Of a stretch of DNA of 64,000 nucleotides, positions 8,714 through 18,100 are shown piece after piece. The stretch comes from HK1 sp965202875 (GTDB taxonomy: Bacteria > Pseudomonadota > Gammaproteobacteria > HK1): assembly GCA_965202875.1 (NCBI GenBank), contig OZ241870.1, positions 5,270,001-5,334,000 of the forward strand, given 5' to 3'. The notes beneath the pieces are model-generated. The model was given only the letters and a program-made list of their open reading frames with translations. It searched no databases and was not told the origin of the DNA. Position numbers and translations under genes: made by a program. How positions within the stretch are numbered: the stretch's first letter is position 1; every line of letters begins with the position of its first letter.

Positions 8714-10038
8714 CGCCGGGCACTCCGGGCCGATCCGGCGCCGGACAATGCGGACGCGGACAAAGCGCCGGACCGGCCGTACCGGACGCGCCACCAGTCT
8801 TCGAGCAGGCCGGAGACGAAGCGGTAGCCGTCGCCCTGCCTCGCCAGATACCCGTCGTGCTCCAGCACGTGGAGCACGTCCTCGACCGGGAGCGCGCCGG
8901 CGCCGGCCTCGGCAGCGAGGGATTCGCGATGCCGATCGATGGCGTCGCCGCGCAGCCGGCCGTCGTTGACCGCGGCTTCGGTCAACATCTCGAGGGCCAC
9001 CCGATAGCCCTCGTCCCCGAGGACCATCCTCAGCCGGCCCTCGTAGTGATGCAGGTCCATCTTCCCCCGGATCCCCAGCATCTCGTGGTCGTACACGCGC
9101 TCCACGTCTTCGAGCGACGCGGTCCGCCGGCCGGCCCGGCGCAAGTCTTCGTGGAGGAGGTCGAAGAAGCGCTGCACGTGGTGGGGGATCTGGCACCGCA
9201 GCCGCCGGCACATGTCCTGGCGGACGGCGCGGGGGAGGTCGAGACCATAGGTCTCCCCCAGGGCGTCGAGGCAGGCCATCGCGGTCTCCCTGTCCCAGGG
9301 CTTCAGATCGAAGGGGGAGAAGACGTTCGCGTGGGCGCTGAGTCCGGCCTGTTGCAGGATGGGCTCGAGGCTCACGCTGCCAGAGAGGATCATGCGGACC
9401 CGGCCCCGATGCGTCTGGCCGTTCTTGCGGAGCCAGCTCAGGAATTCGTCCGTCGCCCGCCGGCGCTCCGGCGTAATCCCGTAGCCTTCCCCCTTGCGGT
9501 GGTCGTCCCCCTTGAGCAGCCGGTTGACGAGGATCGGCAGCTCGTCGAGCGCGAGCACCACCGGCCGGCCGTTCCCCGCCAGGGCCGCGAAGACCTCGTC
9601 GCCCTTGTGCCGCCAGTTGCCGGCGTCGATCCCGGCGCGAAGCTTTACCCGCAGATCCGCGCCGGCGAGTGCAGGAATCCGGCCGCCGACCTCGACCTCC
9701 GCAGGAAGGACGTTGGCGAACAGGTGCTTGATGCGGCTCCATGCGCCTTGCGCCGACCTCGACTGGAACCCGATCTCGGCGACCGCGTCCGCCGGAGTGG
9801 AGGCGCCCTCCAGATCGACGAAGATCGTCTCGAAGCACTCCTCGTCCTTCAGCCGCCCCTCGTCCTTCAGCCGGCGCAGCAGCTCCCGCACCAGGCTCGT
9901 CTTCCCCATCCGCCGCTGCGCGGTGAGCAGGGTATGGGTTCCGTCGCGGACCCGTTCGAGGAGCGCTTCGAGCTCTACCTCCCGGTCGAAGAAGCGGTCC
10001 CCCTCGACCCAGTTCCCCCCGGCCTTCCTGAGTGTCAT
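8704..10038 (-). CDS. AAA-type ATP-binding protein (ATPase of the archaeal/STAND-like ATPase class)
   Basis: A 444-residue ATPase. The N-terminus FFDREVELEAL is the usual leader of this family, followed by a Walker A-like AQRRMGKTSLV at residues 40-50, a Walker B-like VVLALDELPIL near 159-169, and a sensor/arginine region MILSGSVSLEPIL. The C-terminal third contains predicted winged-helix segments and an LLEDWWRVRYG motif. It is the first gene of a two-gene unit: its TGA lies inside the start of the second ATPase. No nuclease, protease or membrane domain is visible in either product. Regulatory or defensive roles are both possible. The ATG at 10038 follows an AT-rich leader, where a promoter is likely. 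Confidence 0.82.
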   Translation of the reverse strand: MTLRKAGGNWVEGDRFFDREVELEALLERVRDGTHTLLTAQRRMGKTSLVRELLRRLKDEGRLKDEECFETIFVDLEGASTPADAVAEIGFQSRSAQGAWSRIKHLFANVLPAEVEVGGRIPALAGADLRVKLRAGIDAGNWRHKGDEVFAALAGNGRPVVLALDELPILVNRLLKGDDHRKGEGYGITPERRRATDEFLSWLRKNGQTHRGRVRMILSGSVSLEPILQQAGLSAHANVFSPFDLKPWDRETAMACLDALGETYGLDLPRAVRQDMCRRLRCQIPHHVQRFFDLLHEDLRRAGRRTASLEDVERVYDHEMLGIRGKMDLHHYEGRLRMVLGDEGYRVALEMLTEAAVNDGRLRGDAIDRHRESLAAEAGAGALPVEDVLHVLEHDGYLARQGDGYRFVSGLLEDWWRVRYGRSGALSASALSGAGSARSARRWP

Positions 10039-10870
10039 GGTCCTATTCCCAACCGATTCGTTGCAAACGATATTGTTGGGAAATTCGATGCGATGTCAAC
10101 CGTCCCGCGAGCCCACCTCCGCGGGTCGGCTGTCGATGTATGCGCCGCAGACGCGCGGAACTGCGTCATTGGCGGCTGCCCGCATGCGTTCGGTGGCTGG
10201 CCCCAGGGTCATTTCATTCTGCAACCGGGACGTGCGCCGGATGCGTCTGGAAGACGATTTCGGGCGAATCAGGGCCGAAAGTGCGGGTTTGACGTCCCAT
10301 GCGGTGGGGATCGGGATGCGGTGAAAGCCCCGGGAACCGGAGATAGTCCCTTACCCGTGATGTCTTCGACAAACGACGAAGAATTGTCCGCCGCCCGGCT
10401 GCCGGCTCCCTGATGCCGATTCCCGGGAGCGGCGCGTCCTGGGAGCGCGGGCGTCCCGCCCGCAACGGGCCGAAGGCCCGATTGATTGTCCATGCGGGCG
10501 GGACGCCCGCGCTCCCAGGTTCGCAACCGGCGTTTGGTTCCGGCTACACCGGGTTGGGGCGGAATGAGATGGTTCTGGTGCCGATCCCGCCGACGGCAAC
10601 CACCGCTCGATCACATGATTGCCAGGCGCCGTTCAGACCCATTCCCGGGGACATTCATCGAGGATCCGCTCGCTTGCGGAGCCGAAGTAGCTTCGGTTCG
10701 TGGTGAAGAATCGGGGCAAGCGCCCGTTCTTCGGCAGAAGTTCGCCACGGGCCGCCTCTCCCATCACGCCGGGATCGTCAACGTGATCCTTCCAGGCGTC
10801 GTTGAGCGTTCTCCAATGTCTTTCCCGCGCGTCGCGCAAACGTCTGACGTTCAGCCCCAGGATTTGCCTC
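10039..10870. other. Gene-poor region upstream of the ATPase operon
   Basis: About 830 bases without a recognisable complete gene. It includes the AT-rich leader of the ATPase operon just after 10038, a long palindrome at 10438-10519, and a minus-strand open piece between about 10640 and 10870 that reads like ordinary protein (for example FFTTNRSYFGSASERILDE) but that I cannot assign. That piece abuts the left end of the ISL3 element, so a gene may have been cut by the insertion. Confidence 0.45.
10438..10519. repeat. Long REP-like palindrome (26-bp perfect arms)
   Basis: Perfect inverted arms at 10438-10463 and 10494-10519; each arm contains GGGAGCGCGGGCGTCCCGCC or its complement. The 30-base centre holds a second small hairpin (CGGGCC GAA GGCCCG). 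It does not overlap a gene. The form is that of a REP/BIME-type extragenic palindrome; it could also terminate transcription or be a REP-transposase target. Confidence 0.75.
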
Positions 10871-10871
10871 G

Positions 10872-12145
10872 TCAGCAGAATCTGTGGGTGAGTTCCGGCT
10901 CGGGCAGGTCGCCAAGTGTATGATACAACGCGATTTCCAGTGCCTCGCAGGTCCGATAACCGAACGCTTTTTTGGTGGTCACTCTGGCCTTGCCGTTGAA
11001 CCCCTCCACAATGCCATTGGAAAGCGCCCCCCGGGCGCGGAACCAGTTCAAGACCAGCTCCCGGTGCGAGCGCATCATGCGCGCGACCCTCTTCATCGGG
11101 TCGAGCCGCGAACGCATCGTGCGGGTGCACCACCGGTCGAGGAAGCGCCCCGCCCAGTACGGCGAGACATACTCCCACAGTGCCTGGAAGTCCTCCTTGA
11201 GCAGGTAGGCGCGTACCGTGCGCAGATTGCGCCGCACCAGATCGGCCAGCCGTTCGGACTGCGCATCGGTCAGGTTCTCGGGACGCTTGAGCAGCAGCCA
11301 GCGGCTGCGCTTGAGCACCGGCGCCTTGCCCTCGGCGGCGAGCTTCCTCGCCTCCGCCGCGCGCACCTCGTCGATGGCCTTGGAGAAGTGGCTCATGATG
11401 TGGAAGCGGTCGAGCATGCACCGCTTGGCCGGCGCGCTCGGCCACCACTTTCAGGTACGGCTTCCACAGGTCCGAGCACAAAGCGCAACGCCGCGCTGCG
11501 AGCGGCGCCGAGCTCGTCGAAGAAGCCGTGCAGGGTCTCGGCCTTGCGCTCACGCCCAATCCACAGCCGCCGCTTGCAGTGGCGGTCGATTTGGTAGACC
11601 AGGGTCAGGGACCGGTGCCCGCGCCGGCGGGCGAGCTCGTCGATGCCAATCGCCTCGATGCCCCCAAGGTCACGATGCGCAAGACCCCCCGCTTACCCCC
11701 GCGGGGGCAGGCTCCACTCGACCGCCATGCGCACCGACCGGTAGACGGTGTCCCACGAGCTGTGGAACCCCGTGGCCACCTCCTGCCACGACAGCCGCTT
11801 CGCCCACCCGGCGAGGAACCAAGCACAGGCGTCGCTCACCCGGTGCTTGCCCGTCGCCCACGCAACGGACTCGACCTTCACCCCGCAGCGCGCACACGCC
11901 ACCCGGCGCATCGCGTAGCGCAACCTCACCGGAATGTGCCACAGCGGCACGAACGCGAAGCACCGTGGCGGCAACGTGTCGTCGCCCGGTGCCGCACGTC
12001 CGCACTGCGAGCACTTCGCGCGGGCATTGGCGCGGGGACGGACCTCCACCTCGATGGCCAGCCGCGGATGCTCGACCAGGCGCACCGTCTCGTAGACGAA
12101 CGACGAGTGCTTCTGCACCCGATTGAGGATAGTCTTGAGCTGCAT
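10872..12145 (-). pseudogene. ISL3-family transposase, frameshifted
   Basis: The N-terminal part (12145 down to about 11693) starts MQLKTILNRVQKHSSFVYE and holds the zinc-ribbon-like CSQCGR and CARCG pairs plus the helix-turn-helix region. It is then interrupted by about 26 extra bases containing a CCCCCGCGGGGG palindrome, which introduce a stop. Further pieces continue in other frames: IGIDELARRRGHRSLTLVY, then CSDLWKPYLKVVAE, then an intact C-terminal part (11417-10872) with MLDRFHIMSHFSKAIDE and SNGIVEGFNGKA. Together these cover the whole ISL3 transposase, but at least three frame changes make it inactive. Confidence 0.8.
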
Positions 12146-12484
12146 CCCGTTCCCCTCCGCGTCGCTTGGGACCTCGCAGCTCCAATGGTCGCGGAGTGCG
12201 GAACGGGATGCTTGTTCGATTCGAGACAAAAGCTACTGTAGGTCCTGTGGGATTGTGGGCGAGAGGCGCGACAGTGGGGGGAGGCGGTGGGCAACGCGCC
12301 CGCGCCCGCGCCGGTCGATGCGGCAGCGCCCGGGCGCGTTGTCCACGGGCTCTCCCCACGGCCCGAAGGGGGAGCGCCGGTCCCCGAAGGGGGCTCGTCC
12401 ACAATTCCACAGGACTGCCCCTCCGATGCCTCCACCGGTGACAGAACGGGTTGTCATTCTTTAGTTTCTACCCACAAATTCTGC
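10875..12484 (-). mobile_element. Decayed ISL3-family insertion sequence
   Basis: The ends carry inverted repeats: GCAGAATCTGTGGGT at the left (10875) and its near-complement ACCCACAAATTCTGC at the right (ending 12484). The transposase stop codon falls within the left repeat, as is usual in ISL3 elements. The body contains a transposase broken into several frames. Between the transposase start and the right end is about 340 bases of non-coding sequence that includes a CCTGTGGGATTGTGG/CCACAATTCCACAGG inverted pair (12244-12414), possibly an older end or a nested fragment. No clear target duplication was seen. Confidence 0.65.
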
Positions 12485-12497
12485 GGAAGATCCATCC

Positions 12498-12570
12498 GTC
12501 ATTCTCGCGAAAGCGGGAATCCAGAGATTTTCGGCGATTGAAGTGAATTCCCGCTTTCGCGGGAATGACG
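12498..12570. repeat. REP-type inverted repeat pair (ATTCCCGC...GCGGGAAT)
   Basis: Two copies in opposite orientation: GTCATTCTCGCGAAAGCGGG at 12498 and CCCGCTTTCGCGGGAATGAC ending 12569, separated by about 25 bases. Each copy is itself a hairpin. This sequence type (ATTCCCGC-loop-GCGGGAAT) is a widespread proteobacterial extragenic repeat. It lies just outside the right end of the ISL3 element. A related but diverged copy is present near 28015-28035. Confidence 0.75.
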
Positions 12571-12777
12571 AGCCAAAACGACCGTTGGCGCGTGTGGCTT
12601 ACCCTCACTGGCAGTGAACTTGAGCCACGCTCTGTTTCGGCCAGAAAACTCCGTATTTTGCGCAGTGAACGTGCGTATAGGCCGATATCTTATGCAACTG
12701 ACAGGTAGCGCCAGCGGGGCGCTGGGCGGCAGGCCGCATGACTCGGCCGCAGCCGCCGGTCATTCGGGTCCGGGGCC

Positions 12778-13185
12778 ATGTTCCACATCGTCCCATACCA
12801 GCCGGAAATCCCTCCGGTTGCCGACAACATCATACGGCTTTGCGCCAACAGCGGTTGTGTCCTGCACTTCGTCGGGTCGCTGGGATTCCGGCTTGATGAA
12901 CCGCGCCTGCACCGCACCGGCCTCGGCTACCACGAGTGGACGACGGTGCGCGAGCACACTTCGCTCGACACCTTCAACGTCGTTCACTCCCCGCGGCGGA
13001 CGTTCGCCTTCTCGATCGGTCCGGGGCGGGACGAGCCATTGCGACGCTTCATTCCAGGCGGTGGACCCGCTGCTGTTCAGCCCGGAGACGAGCGGGCTTC
13101 CGGGTGCAGCCCTGGCGCGCTACCCGCCCGAGCACCGGCTGCGGATCCCGATCCGTCCGGTCAAGCCAAGGCATCGCCAAGACCG
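12778..13185 (+). pseudogene. trmL: Broken trmL (tRNA 2'-O-methyltransferase, SPOUT family)
   Basis: The first frame starts MFHIVPYQPEIPPVADNIIR and continues GLGYHEWTTVREH, matching the N-terminus of TrmL, which methylates the wobble nucleotide of leucine tRNAs. The frame is then lost around 13000-13050, and the next TrmL block appears in another frame as PLLFSPETSGLPGAALARYP followed by RLRIPIRP. The final SPOUT knot segment (normally a SLNLSN-type motif) is missing. The usual NTGN signature has also become VADN. Frameshift plus C-terminal loss make this a pseudogene. Confidence 0.8.
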
Positions 13186-13390
13186 GGCGGCAGAAGCCGC
13201 GCCCATCACCGAACATCCCGGCTGCCGGCGTACCCCACAACGCACCGGAACAGCCAATGCACCCGCCAAAAGGCTGGAATTCCACCGAATCTCCCGTTCG
13301 GCAGTGGCATCCCGACCGGCACCCATTCCCCAGCCGGCACCGATGCTCCGGGGAATCAGGGCCGTGGCCGTCAACTCACGGGCCACACCC

Positions 13391-15817
13391 TCACGCCCGC
13401 AGCCGCTCGTTCCCGGGGTCGTACACGGCCTCCGCGAGCACCGTCGCCGCACGCGGCTCGCCGAGGAGGTCGATGGCGAACGTCGTGCCCGGCGCCGCGA
13501 GGTGCGGCTCCACGTAGGCGAAGCCCAGACTCCGGCCCGTGTAGTGGCCGTAGGAGCCGGAGGTCGTGACCCCGACCGCCCGCCCGTCCGCGAGCACCGG
13601 CTCCCCGCCGTGCACGTCGCAGTCCCCCGGCTCGACCTCCACGTAGACGAGCTGCGTCGCGATGCCCGCCTGCTTCACCCGCTGCATCGCCGCCTTGCCG
13701 GTGAAGTCGTCCTTGCCGAACGCCGCGAAGCGCTCCATGTCCGCCTCGACCAGGGTGATCTCGTTGGTGAGCTCCGCCCCCCAGCCCCGGTACGCCTTCT
13801 CCATGCGCAGCGAATCGACCGCGTAGGTCCCGAAGTCCGCGATGCCGTGCTCCTCACCGGCCGACCACACCGCGTCGTACAGCTCGGCGAGGCGCTCCAT
13901 CGGGCAGTGCAGCTCCCAGCCCAGCTCCCCGACGTAGCTCACCCGCAGGGCGCGGACCGGGATCCCGGCCGCCTCGATCTCCTTCCCGGTCAGCCAGCGG
14001 AAGTGGCCGTTGCCGAGCTCCGCATCGGTCAGCTTCGCGAGCACCGCGCGCGAGCGCGGCCCCGCGAGCACCAGCACCCCCCAATCCCCGGTGACGTTGG
14101 CCACGGTCACGTCGAGACCGTCACGCGGACCCTGGACGAGGACGTCCAGGTCGCGGTCCTCCGAGCCCGCGCCGGAGAGCACGTAGAAGCGGTCCCCGGC
14201 AAGCCGGGTGATGGTCGATTCGCCGAGGATGCGGCCTTCGTCCGAGAGGTAGTGCGCGAGCACGATGCCGCCGGGGCGCCGGGACATGCGGTTCGCGGTG
14301 ATCGTGTTCAGGTACGCCTCGGCACCGGCACCGGCCACCTCGTACTTCGCGAAGCTCGACAGGTCCAGCACCCCCACCCGCTCGCGCACCGCCCGGCACT
14401 CCGCCGCGACCACCTCGAAGACGTTGCTGTGGCGGAACCCGGGCGCCTCCTCCCGCCCGTCGGGCGAGAACCACTTCGGGCGCTCCCAGCCGTTGGCCTC
14501 CGTGTACACGCAGCCCTTCGCGGCCAGCTTCCCGTAGAGCGGCGTGACCCGCTCCCCGCGCGAGGCGGAGCGCTCCTCGCCGGGCAGGTGCAGGGCGTAC
14601 ATGTGCTCGTAGTCCTGGTGGGACTTCGCCTTCGTGTACTCCCCGGGGGCGTAGCCGCCGAAGCGGCGCGGGTCGAGGCCTGCCATGTTGATCTCGCTGT
14701 CCCCGTGCACCATCCACTGCGCGAGGTACTTGCCGCAGCCCGCCCCGGCCGCGATGCCGATGGACGCCCCGCAGCACTGCCAGAAGTTGCGCAGCCCCGC
14801 GGCCGGGCCGAGCAGGGGGTTGGCGTCGGGGGTATGGGGGATCGCCCCGCAGACGATGCGCCGGATGCCCGCCTCGCGCCAGATCGACATCCGTTCGAGG
14901 ACCCTCTCCACGTAGGGTCCGAGCCGGTCGAGGTTCGCCTCGAACAGCTCGTTCTCCGCATCCCACTCCGGCCAGCCGCCGCGGTGGGTCCAGCACTCGG
15001 CGGAGTCCGCGGTCTCGTAGATGCCGATGAGCCCCGCCTTCTGCTCCTGGCGGTAGTAGGCGGAGGCCGAGGGGTCGCGCATCACCACCATCTCCTCGTC
15101 GCGCTCCAGGAACTCCCGGATCGGCTCGGTGACGAGGTAGGTATGCTCCATGTTGGTGATCGGCACGTCGGTGCCCGCCATCCGGCTCACCTGCCGGGCG
15201 TAGCACCCGGCCGCGTTCACCACCATCTCGCAGACGACGTTGCCCTGGTCGGTGACGACCTCCCATTCACCGTTCGCGCGCTGCTTCACGTCGGTCACCC
15301 GGGTGCGGCGGGCGATGGTCGCGCCCATGTCGCGGGCGCCCTTGGCGAGCGCGTTGCAGCAGCCGGCGGGGTCCACGTGGCCGTCCCCGGTGGTCCATGC
15401 CCCCGCGAGGACCCCCTCGACGCTCACGAAGGGGTTGATCTGCCTGATCTTCTCCGGGTCGATGATCTCGCAGTGGAAGCCGATGAGCTTGCCGACGCTG
15501 GCGACGTGGTGGAACCACTCCACCTCGGTGGGCTTGAACGCGAAGCGGATGCCGCCGCATCCGTGCCAGCTCACGTACTGCCCGGTCTTCTCCTCGAGCT
15601 TCGGGTAGAGCCTGACCCCGTAGTCGTGGATCTTCGCCATGTTGTAGTCGGCGATGAAGCTCGGGCACTGCCCCGCCGCATGCCACGTGGAGCCGGACGT
15701 GACCTCGCCCTTCTCCACGAGCAGGAGGTCGGTCCATCCTTCCTCGGCCAAGTGGTAGAGGAGCCCGACTCCCATCATTCCGCCGCCGATGACGACGACT
15801 CTCGCATGTGTCTGCAT
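13391..15817 (-). CDS. FAD-dependent dimethylglycine/sarcosine dehydrogenase-like protein (DAO + GcvT domains)
   Basis: An 808-residue two-domain enzyme. The N-terminal half is a DAO-fold flavoprotein with VVVIGGGMMGVGLLYHLA at residues 7-24 and the typical TSGSTWHAAGQ segment that carries the flavinylation-type histidine. It ends with the FAO_M linker around EHMYALHLPGEE. The C-terminal half is a GcvT-like folate-binding domain with HSNVFEVVAAE, LDLSSFAKYEV and SYVGELGWELH, followed by a GcvT C-terminal barrel. This architecture is that of dimethylglycine or sarcosine dehydrogenases, which oxidatively remove N-methyl groups and hand the C1 unit to tetrahydrofolate. The ATG at 15817 follows GGAGG; the frame stays open upstream to 16129 without similarity. 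Substrate is not proven. Confidence 0.88.
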   Translation of the reverse strand: MQTHARVVVIGGGMMGVGLLYHLAEEGWTDLLLVEKGEVTSGSTWHAAGQCPSFIADYNMAKIHDYGVRLYPKLEEKTGQYVSWHGCGGIRFAFKPTEVEWFHHVASVGKLIGFHCEIIDPEKIRQINPFVSVEGVLAGAWTTGDGHVDPAGCCNALAKGARDMGATIARRTRVTDVKQRANGEWEVVTDQGNVVCEMVVNAAGCYARQVSRMAGTDVPITNMEHTYLVTEPIREFLERDEEMVVMRDPSASAYYRQEQKAGLIGIYETADSAECWTHRGGWPEWDAENELFEANLDRLGPYVERVLERMSIWREAGIRRIVCGAIPHTPDANPLLGPAAGLRNFWQCCGASIGIAAGAGCGKYLAQWMVHGDSEINMAGLDPRRFGGYAPGEYTKAKSHQDYEHMYALHLPGEERSASRGERVTPLYGKLAAKGCVYTEANGWERPKWFSPDGREEAPGFRHSNVFEVVAAECRAVRERVGVLDLSSFAKYEVAGAGAEAYLNTITANRMSRRPGGIVLAHYLSDEGRILGESTITRLAGDRFYVLSGAGSEDRDLDVLVQGPRDGLDVTVANVTGDWGVLVLAGPRSRAVLAKLTDAELGNGHFRWLTGKEIEAAGIPVRALRVSYVGELGWELHCPMERLAELYDAVWSAGEEHGIADFGTYAVDSLRMEKAYRGWGAELTNEITLVEADMERFAAFGKDDFTGKAAMQRVKQAGIATQLVYVEVEPGDCDVHGGEPVLADGRAVGVTTSGSYGHYTGRSLGFAYVEPHLAAPGTTFAIDLLGEPRAATVLAEAVYDPGNERLRA

Positions 15818-15989
15818 GGTGGCCTCCGGCAAGGTGGTCCGGGTGTTTCGGGGGGTCCGATATTCAGGCGCCCCCCACGGTCCCGGCGATTTCAAAGCAC
15901 CCGGGGACGCCGTGCAACATCCCCCGGGAGCGCATTGCAACACTCTCCGTTCGAGCCGGACCCTGTCGGGCTTCCCCGGAAGAAGTGGA

Positions 15990-16710
15990 CCCCGATGATT
16001 GGACAGGTCGACAAGTGTCCTCCGCCCCTGTGGTTCCCCTGCTGCACGCTGCCCTGAGCCATGAGCCGATGTCAGCATACACCTCGTCGGGTGTCCGGCG
16101 CCCAAGGCCCTGGTGGCGGCGCTCGGCATTGTAGAACCGGAAGGTGCGGCCCAGTCCCGCGCGAGCCGTGGCTACGCTCTCACAGGCGTGCAGATACACC
16201 TCCTCGTACTTCACACTCCTCCACAGCCGGTCCACGAACACGTTGTCCACCCATCGCCCCTTGCCGTCCATGCGGAGCCTGCCCCGGCAGGCAGTAAGCC
16301 GGGGGCCACTGCTGCGCCCTTGAGCCCAGCGGTGAGCGCCGCACTGGTGAACTGCGCGCCTTGGTCGGGGTTGAAGATCTCCGGGCGTTCATGGTGTGCG
16401 AGGGCGTCCTCCAGCGCCTCGACGCAGAAGTCGCTGTCGAGGGTGTTGGACAGCCGCCACGAGAGCACCTTGCGGCTGGACCAGTCCATGACTGCGACCA
16501 GGAAGAGGAACCCTCGGGCCATCGGGAGGGAGCAGATGTCGGCCGCCCATACCTGATGGGGGCGCTTCACGGTGAGGTTCCGGAGCAGATACGGATAGAC
16601 TGCACGGCCTTTGCCCGGTCGGCTCGTGCGGGGCCGCGGATACAGCGCTTCGAGCCCCATCAGGCGTTGTACCCGCTTGCGGTTGACCTTCCCCCCACAC
16701 TCCCCGAGCC
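15990..16710 (-). pseudogene. IS3-family transposase (OrfB, DDE integrase core), broken
   Basis: The first part (about 16710-16300) reads VNRKRVQRLMGLEALYPRP and then QVWAADICSLPMARGFLFL, with AVMDWSSRKVLSW and the second acidic block IFNPDQGAQFTSAAL. The frame then shifts, and the remainder reads MDGKGRWVDNVFVDRLWRSV (positions about 16271-16212) and the C-terminal RTFRFYNAERRHQGLGRRTP. The catalytic D, D and E regions are present but in two frames, with local sequence scrambled at the junction (about 16270-16320). OrfA and the OrfB N-terminus are missing, so this is a dead IS3 relic. Confidence 0.85.
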
Positions 16711-16917
16711 AGTCGCTCAGCCTTCCCGTTTTCGCATGATGGGGACTTGGTCGAATCACTCAAGGCGGATCTGCGTAGTGCGGTCTCGATGAACAAACGC
16801 ACGCGGTCTATGCCGTTTATAGAGGCGATGGAAAAGTGAAGGGCCGCTTCATATTCGGTGGACGCAAGCGAGCGCCTTGGGAGGGCTACGGTGCGCACGA
16901 GGAACAGGAGAGTGAGG

Positions 16918-17040
16918 CGCGTGCAGGATGGGCAGCGGAATGGCGTGATCGCCCCCGATCGAGAAAGGGACGATGCCATGGCGCCGCAGCTTGGCGAAGA
17001 ATGCCTCGATCGCTTCGATCAAACGCTCCTTGTCCCAGAT
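16918..17040 (-). pseudogene. Agmatinase/ureohydrolase fragment, antisense to the adjacent intact gene
   Basis: About 38 codons on the minus strand read EAFFAKLRRHGIVPFSIGGDH followed by AIPLPIL, the GGDH metal-ligand segment of ureohydrolases. The intact agmatinase-family gene starts about 60 bases away on the opposite strand, with the equivalent segment GLLPLTAGGDHSITLPIM. The two differ enough that this is not a recent copy. The flanks (16745-16915 and 17041-17098) show nothing I recognise. Confidence 0.55.
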
Positions 17041-17098
17041 ACAATGGAAATCCAGACCGGGGAAATCCAGACCGACAACCACGACGAGGTGATTCCCG

Positions 17099-18100
17099 AT
17101 GAGCCAGGACGGCCACCGCGATGCAGGCGTGCCGGAGGAGCGCAGACAGGCATGGGGCGAAAAGTACCGGCCCCGCTACTCGGGCGTCGCCACCTTCATG
17201 CGCTGCCCGCTCCGCGAGGAGCCGGAGCAGTGGGAAGGCGTCGACGTGGGCATCGTCGGGGTGCCCTTCGACGGCGGCGTGACCAACCGCCCGGGCGCCC
17301 GCCACGGCCCGCGGCATCTGCGCGAGCAATCGACGCTGATGGGCATGGTGGTCCACCAGACCGGGGTGCGCCCCTACGATCTCGCCAAGGTCGCCGATCT
17401 CGGCGACGCCCCCATCGAAGGCGTCTACCGGCTCGACGAGGCGATCGCAGACATCGAGCGCCATTACGATCGGATCGCGGCGGCCGGGCTCCTGCCTCTC
17501 ACCGCCGGGGGCGACCACTCCATCACCCTGCCGATCATGCGCGCGCTGGCCCGCGCCCGCGGCGGACCGCTCGGCCTCATCCACTTCGACGCCCACTGCG
17601 ACACCGGACCGGAGCTGTTCGGGCACAAGCACCACCACGGCGGGCCGTTCAGGGTGGCGGTGGAGGACGGCGCGCTCGATCCGAAACGCACCATCCAGAT
17701 CGGCATCCGCGGCCCGGCCGAGCCGCTGTGGGGATTCAGCTACGAATCGGGCATGACCGTCATCCACATCGAGGAGTTGTACGCGATGGGGCTCCCGGCG
17801 GTGATCGAGAAGACGCGCGTGGTCGCAGGCGGCGGGCCGACCTACCTGAGTTTCGACGTGGACGGCCTCGACCCCGTCTTCGCGCCCGGCACCGGGACGC
17901 CCGAGGTCGGCGGCTTCACCACCTTCGAAGCGCAGCAGATGCTGCGCGGACTGCGCGGCCTCGACATCGTCGCCGGAGACGTGGTCGAGGTGTCGCCGCC
18001 CTTCGATCCCTCCGGCACCACCGGGCTGACCGGGGCCCAGATGATGTTCGAGATCCTGTGCTTGCTCGCGGAGACGGTGGCGCGGAACAAGAGCGCCTGA
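17099..18100 (+). CDS. Agmatinase-family ureohydrolase (agmatinase or guanidinobutyrase)
   Basis: A 333-residue manganese-dependent ureohydrolase. The metal ligands are visible: GGDHS near residue 139, DAHCD near 164, and SFDVDGLDP near 251. The family hydrolyses guanidino compounds (agmatine, guanidinobutyrate, guanidinopropionate) to urea plus an amine. The cysteine in DAHCD and the N-terminal extension do not decide between these substrates. ATG at 17099 with GAGGTGA six bases upstream. Downstream is a hairpin, then a convergent glycosyltransferase gene. An antisense fragment of a related gene lies just upstream. Confidence 0.9.
   Translation: MSQDGHRDAGVPEERRQAWGEKYRPRYSGVATFMRCPLREEPEQWEGVDVGIVGVPFDGGVTNRPGARHGPRHLREQSTLMGMVVHQTGVRPYDLAKVADLGDAPIEGVYRLDEAIADIERHYDRIAAAGLLPLTAGGDHSITLPIMRALARARGGPLGLIHFDAHCDTGPELFGHKHHHGGPFRVAVEDGALDPKRTIQIGIRGPAEPLWGFSYESGMTVIHIEELYAMGLPAVIEKTRVVAGGGPTYLSFDVDGLDPVFAPGTGTPEVGGFTTFEAQQMLRGLRGLDIVAGDVVEVSPPFDPSGTTGLTGAQMMFEILCLLAETVARNKSA

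Noticed and set aside
5483..9838. A single 1451-residue minus-strand frame
   Set aside because: The part above 8713 is Arg/Gly/Pro-rich out-of-frame translation of the upstream ATPase. The real gene begins at the ATG at 8713 that overlaps that ATPase's stop.
12614..16057. A long plus-strand frame of about 1147 codons
   Set aside because: It is antisense to the dimethylglycine dehydrogenase-like gene, has no domain likeness and reflects high third-position GC. Only its short stretch around 13050-13180 matters, as part of broken trmL.
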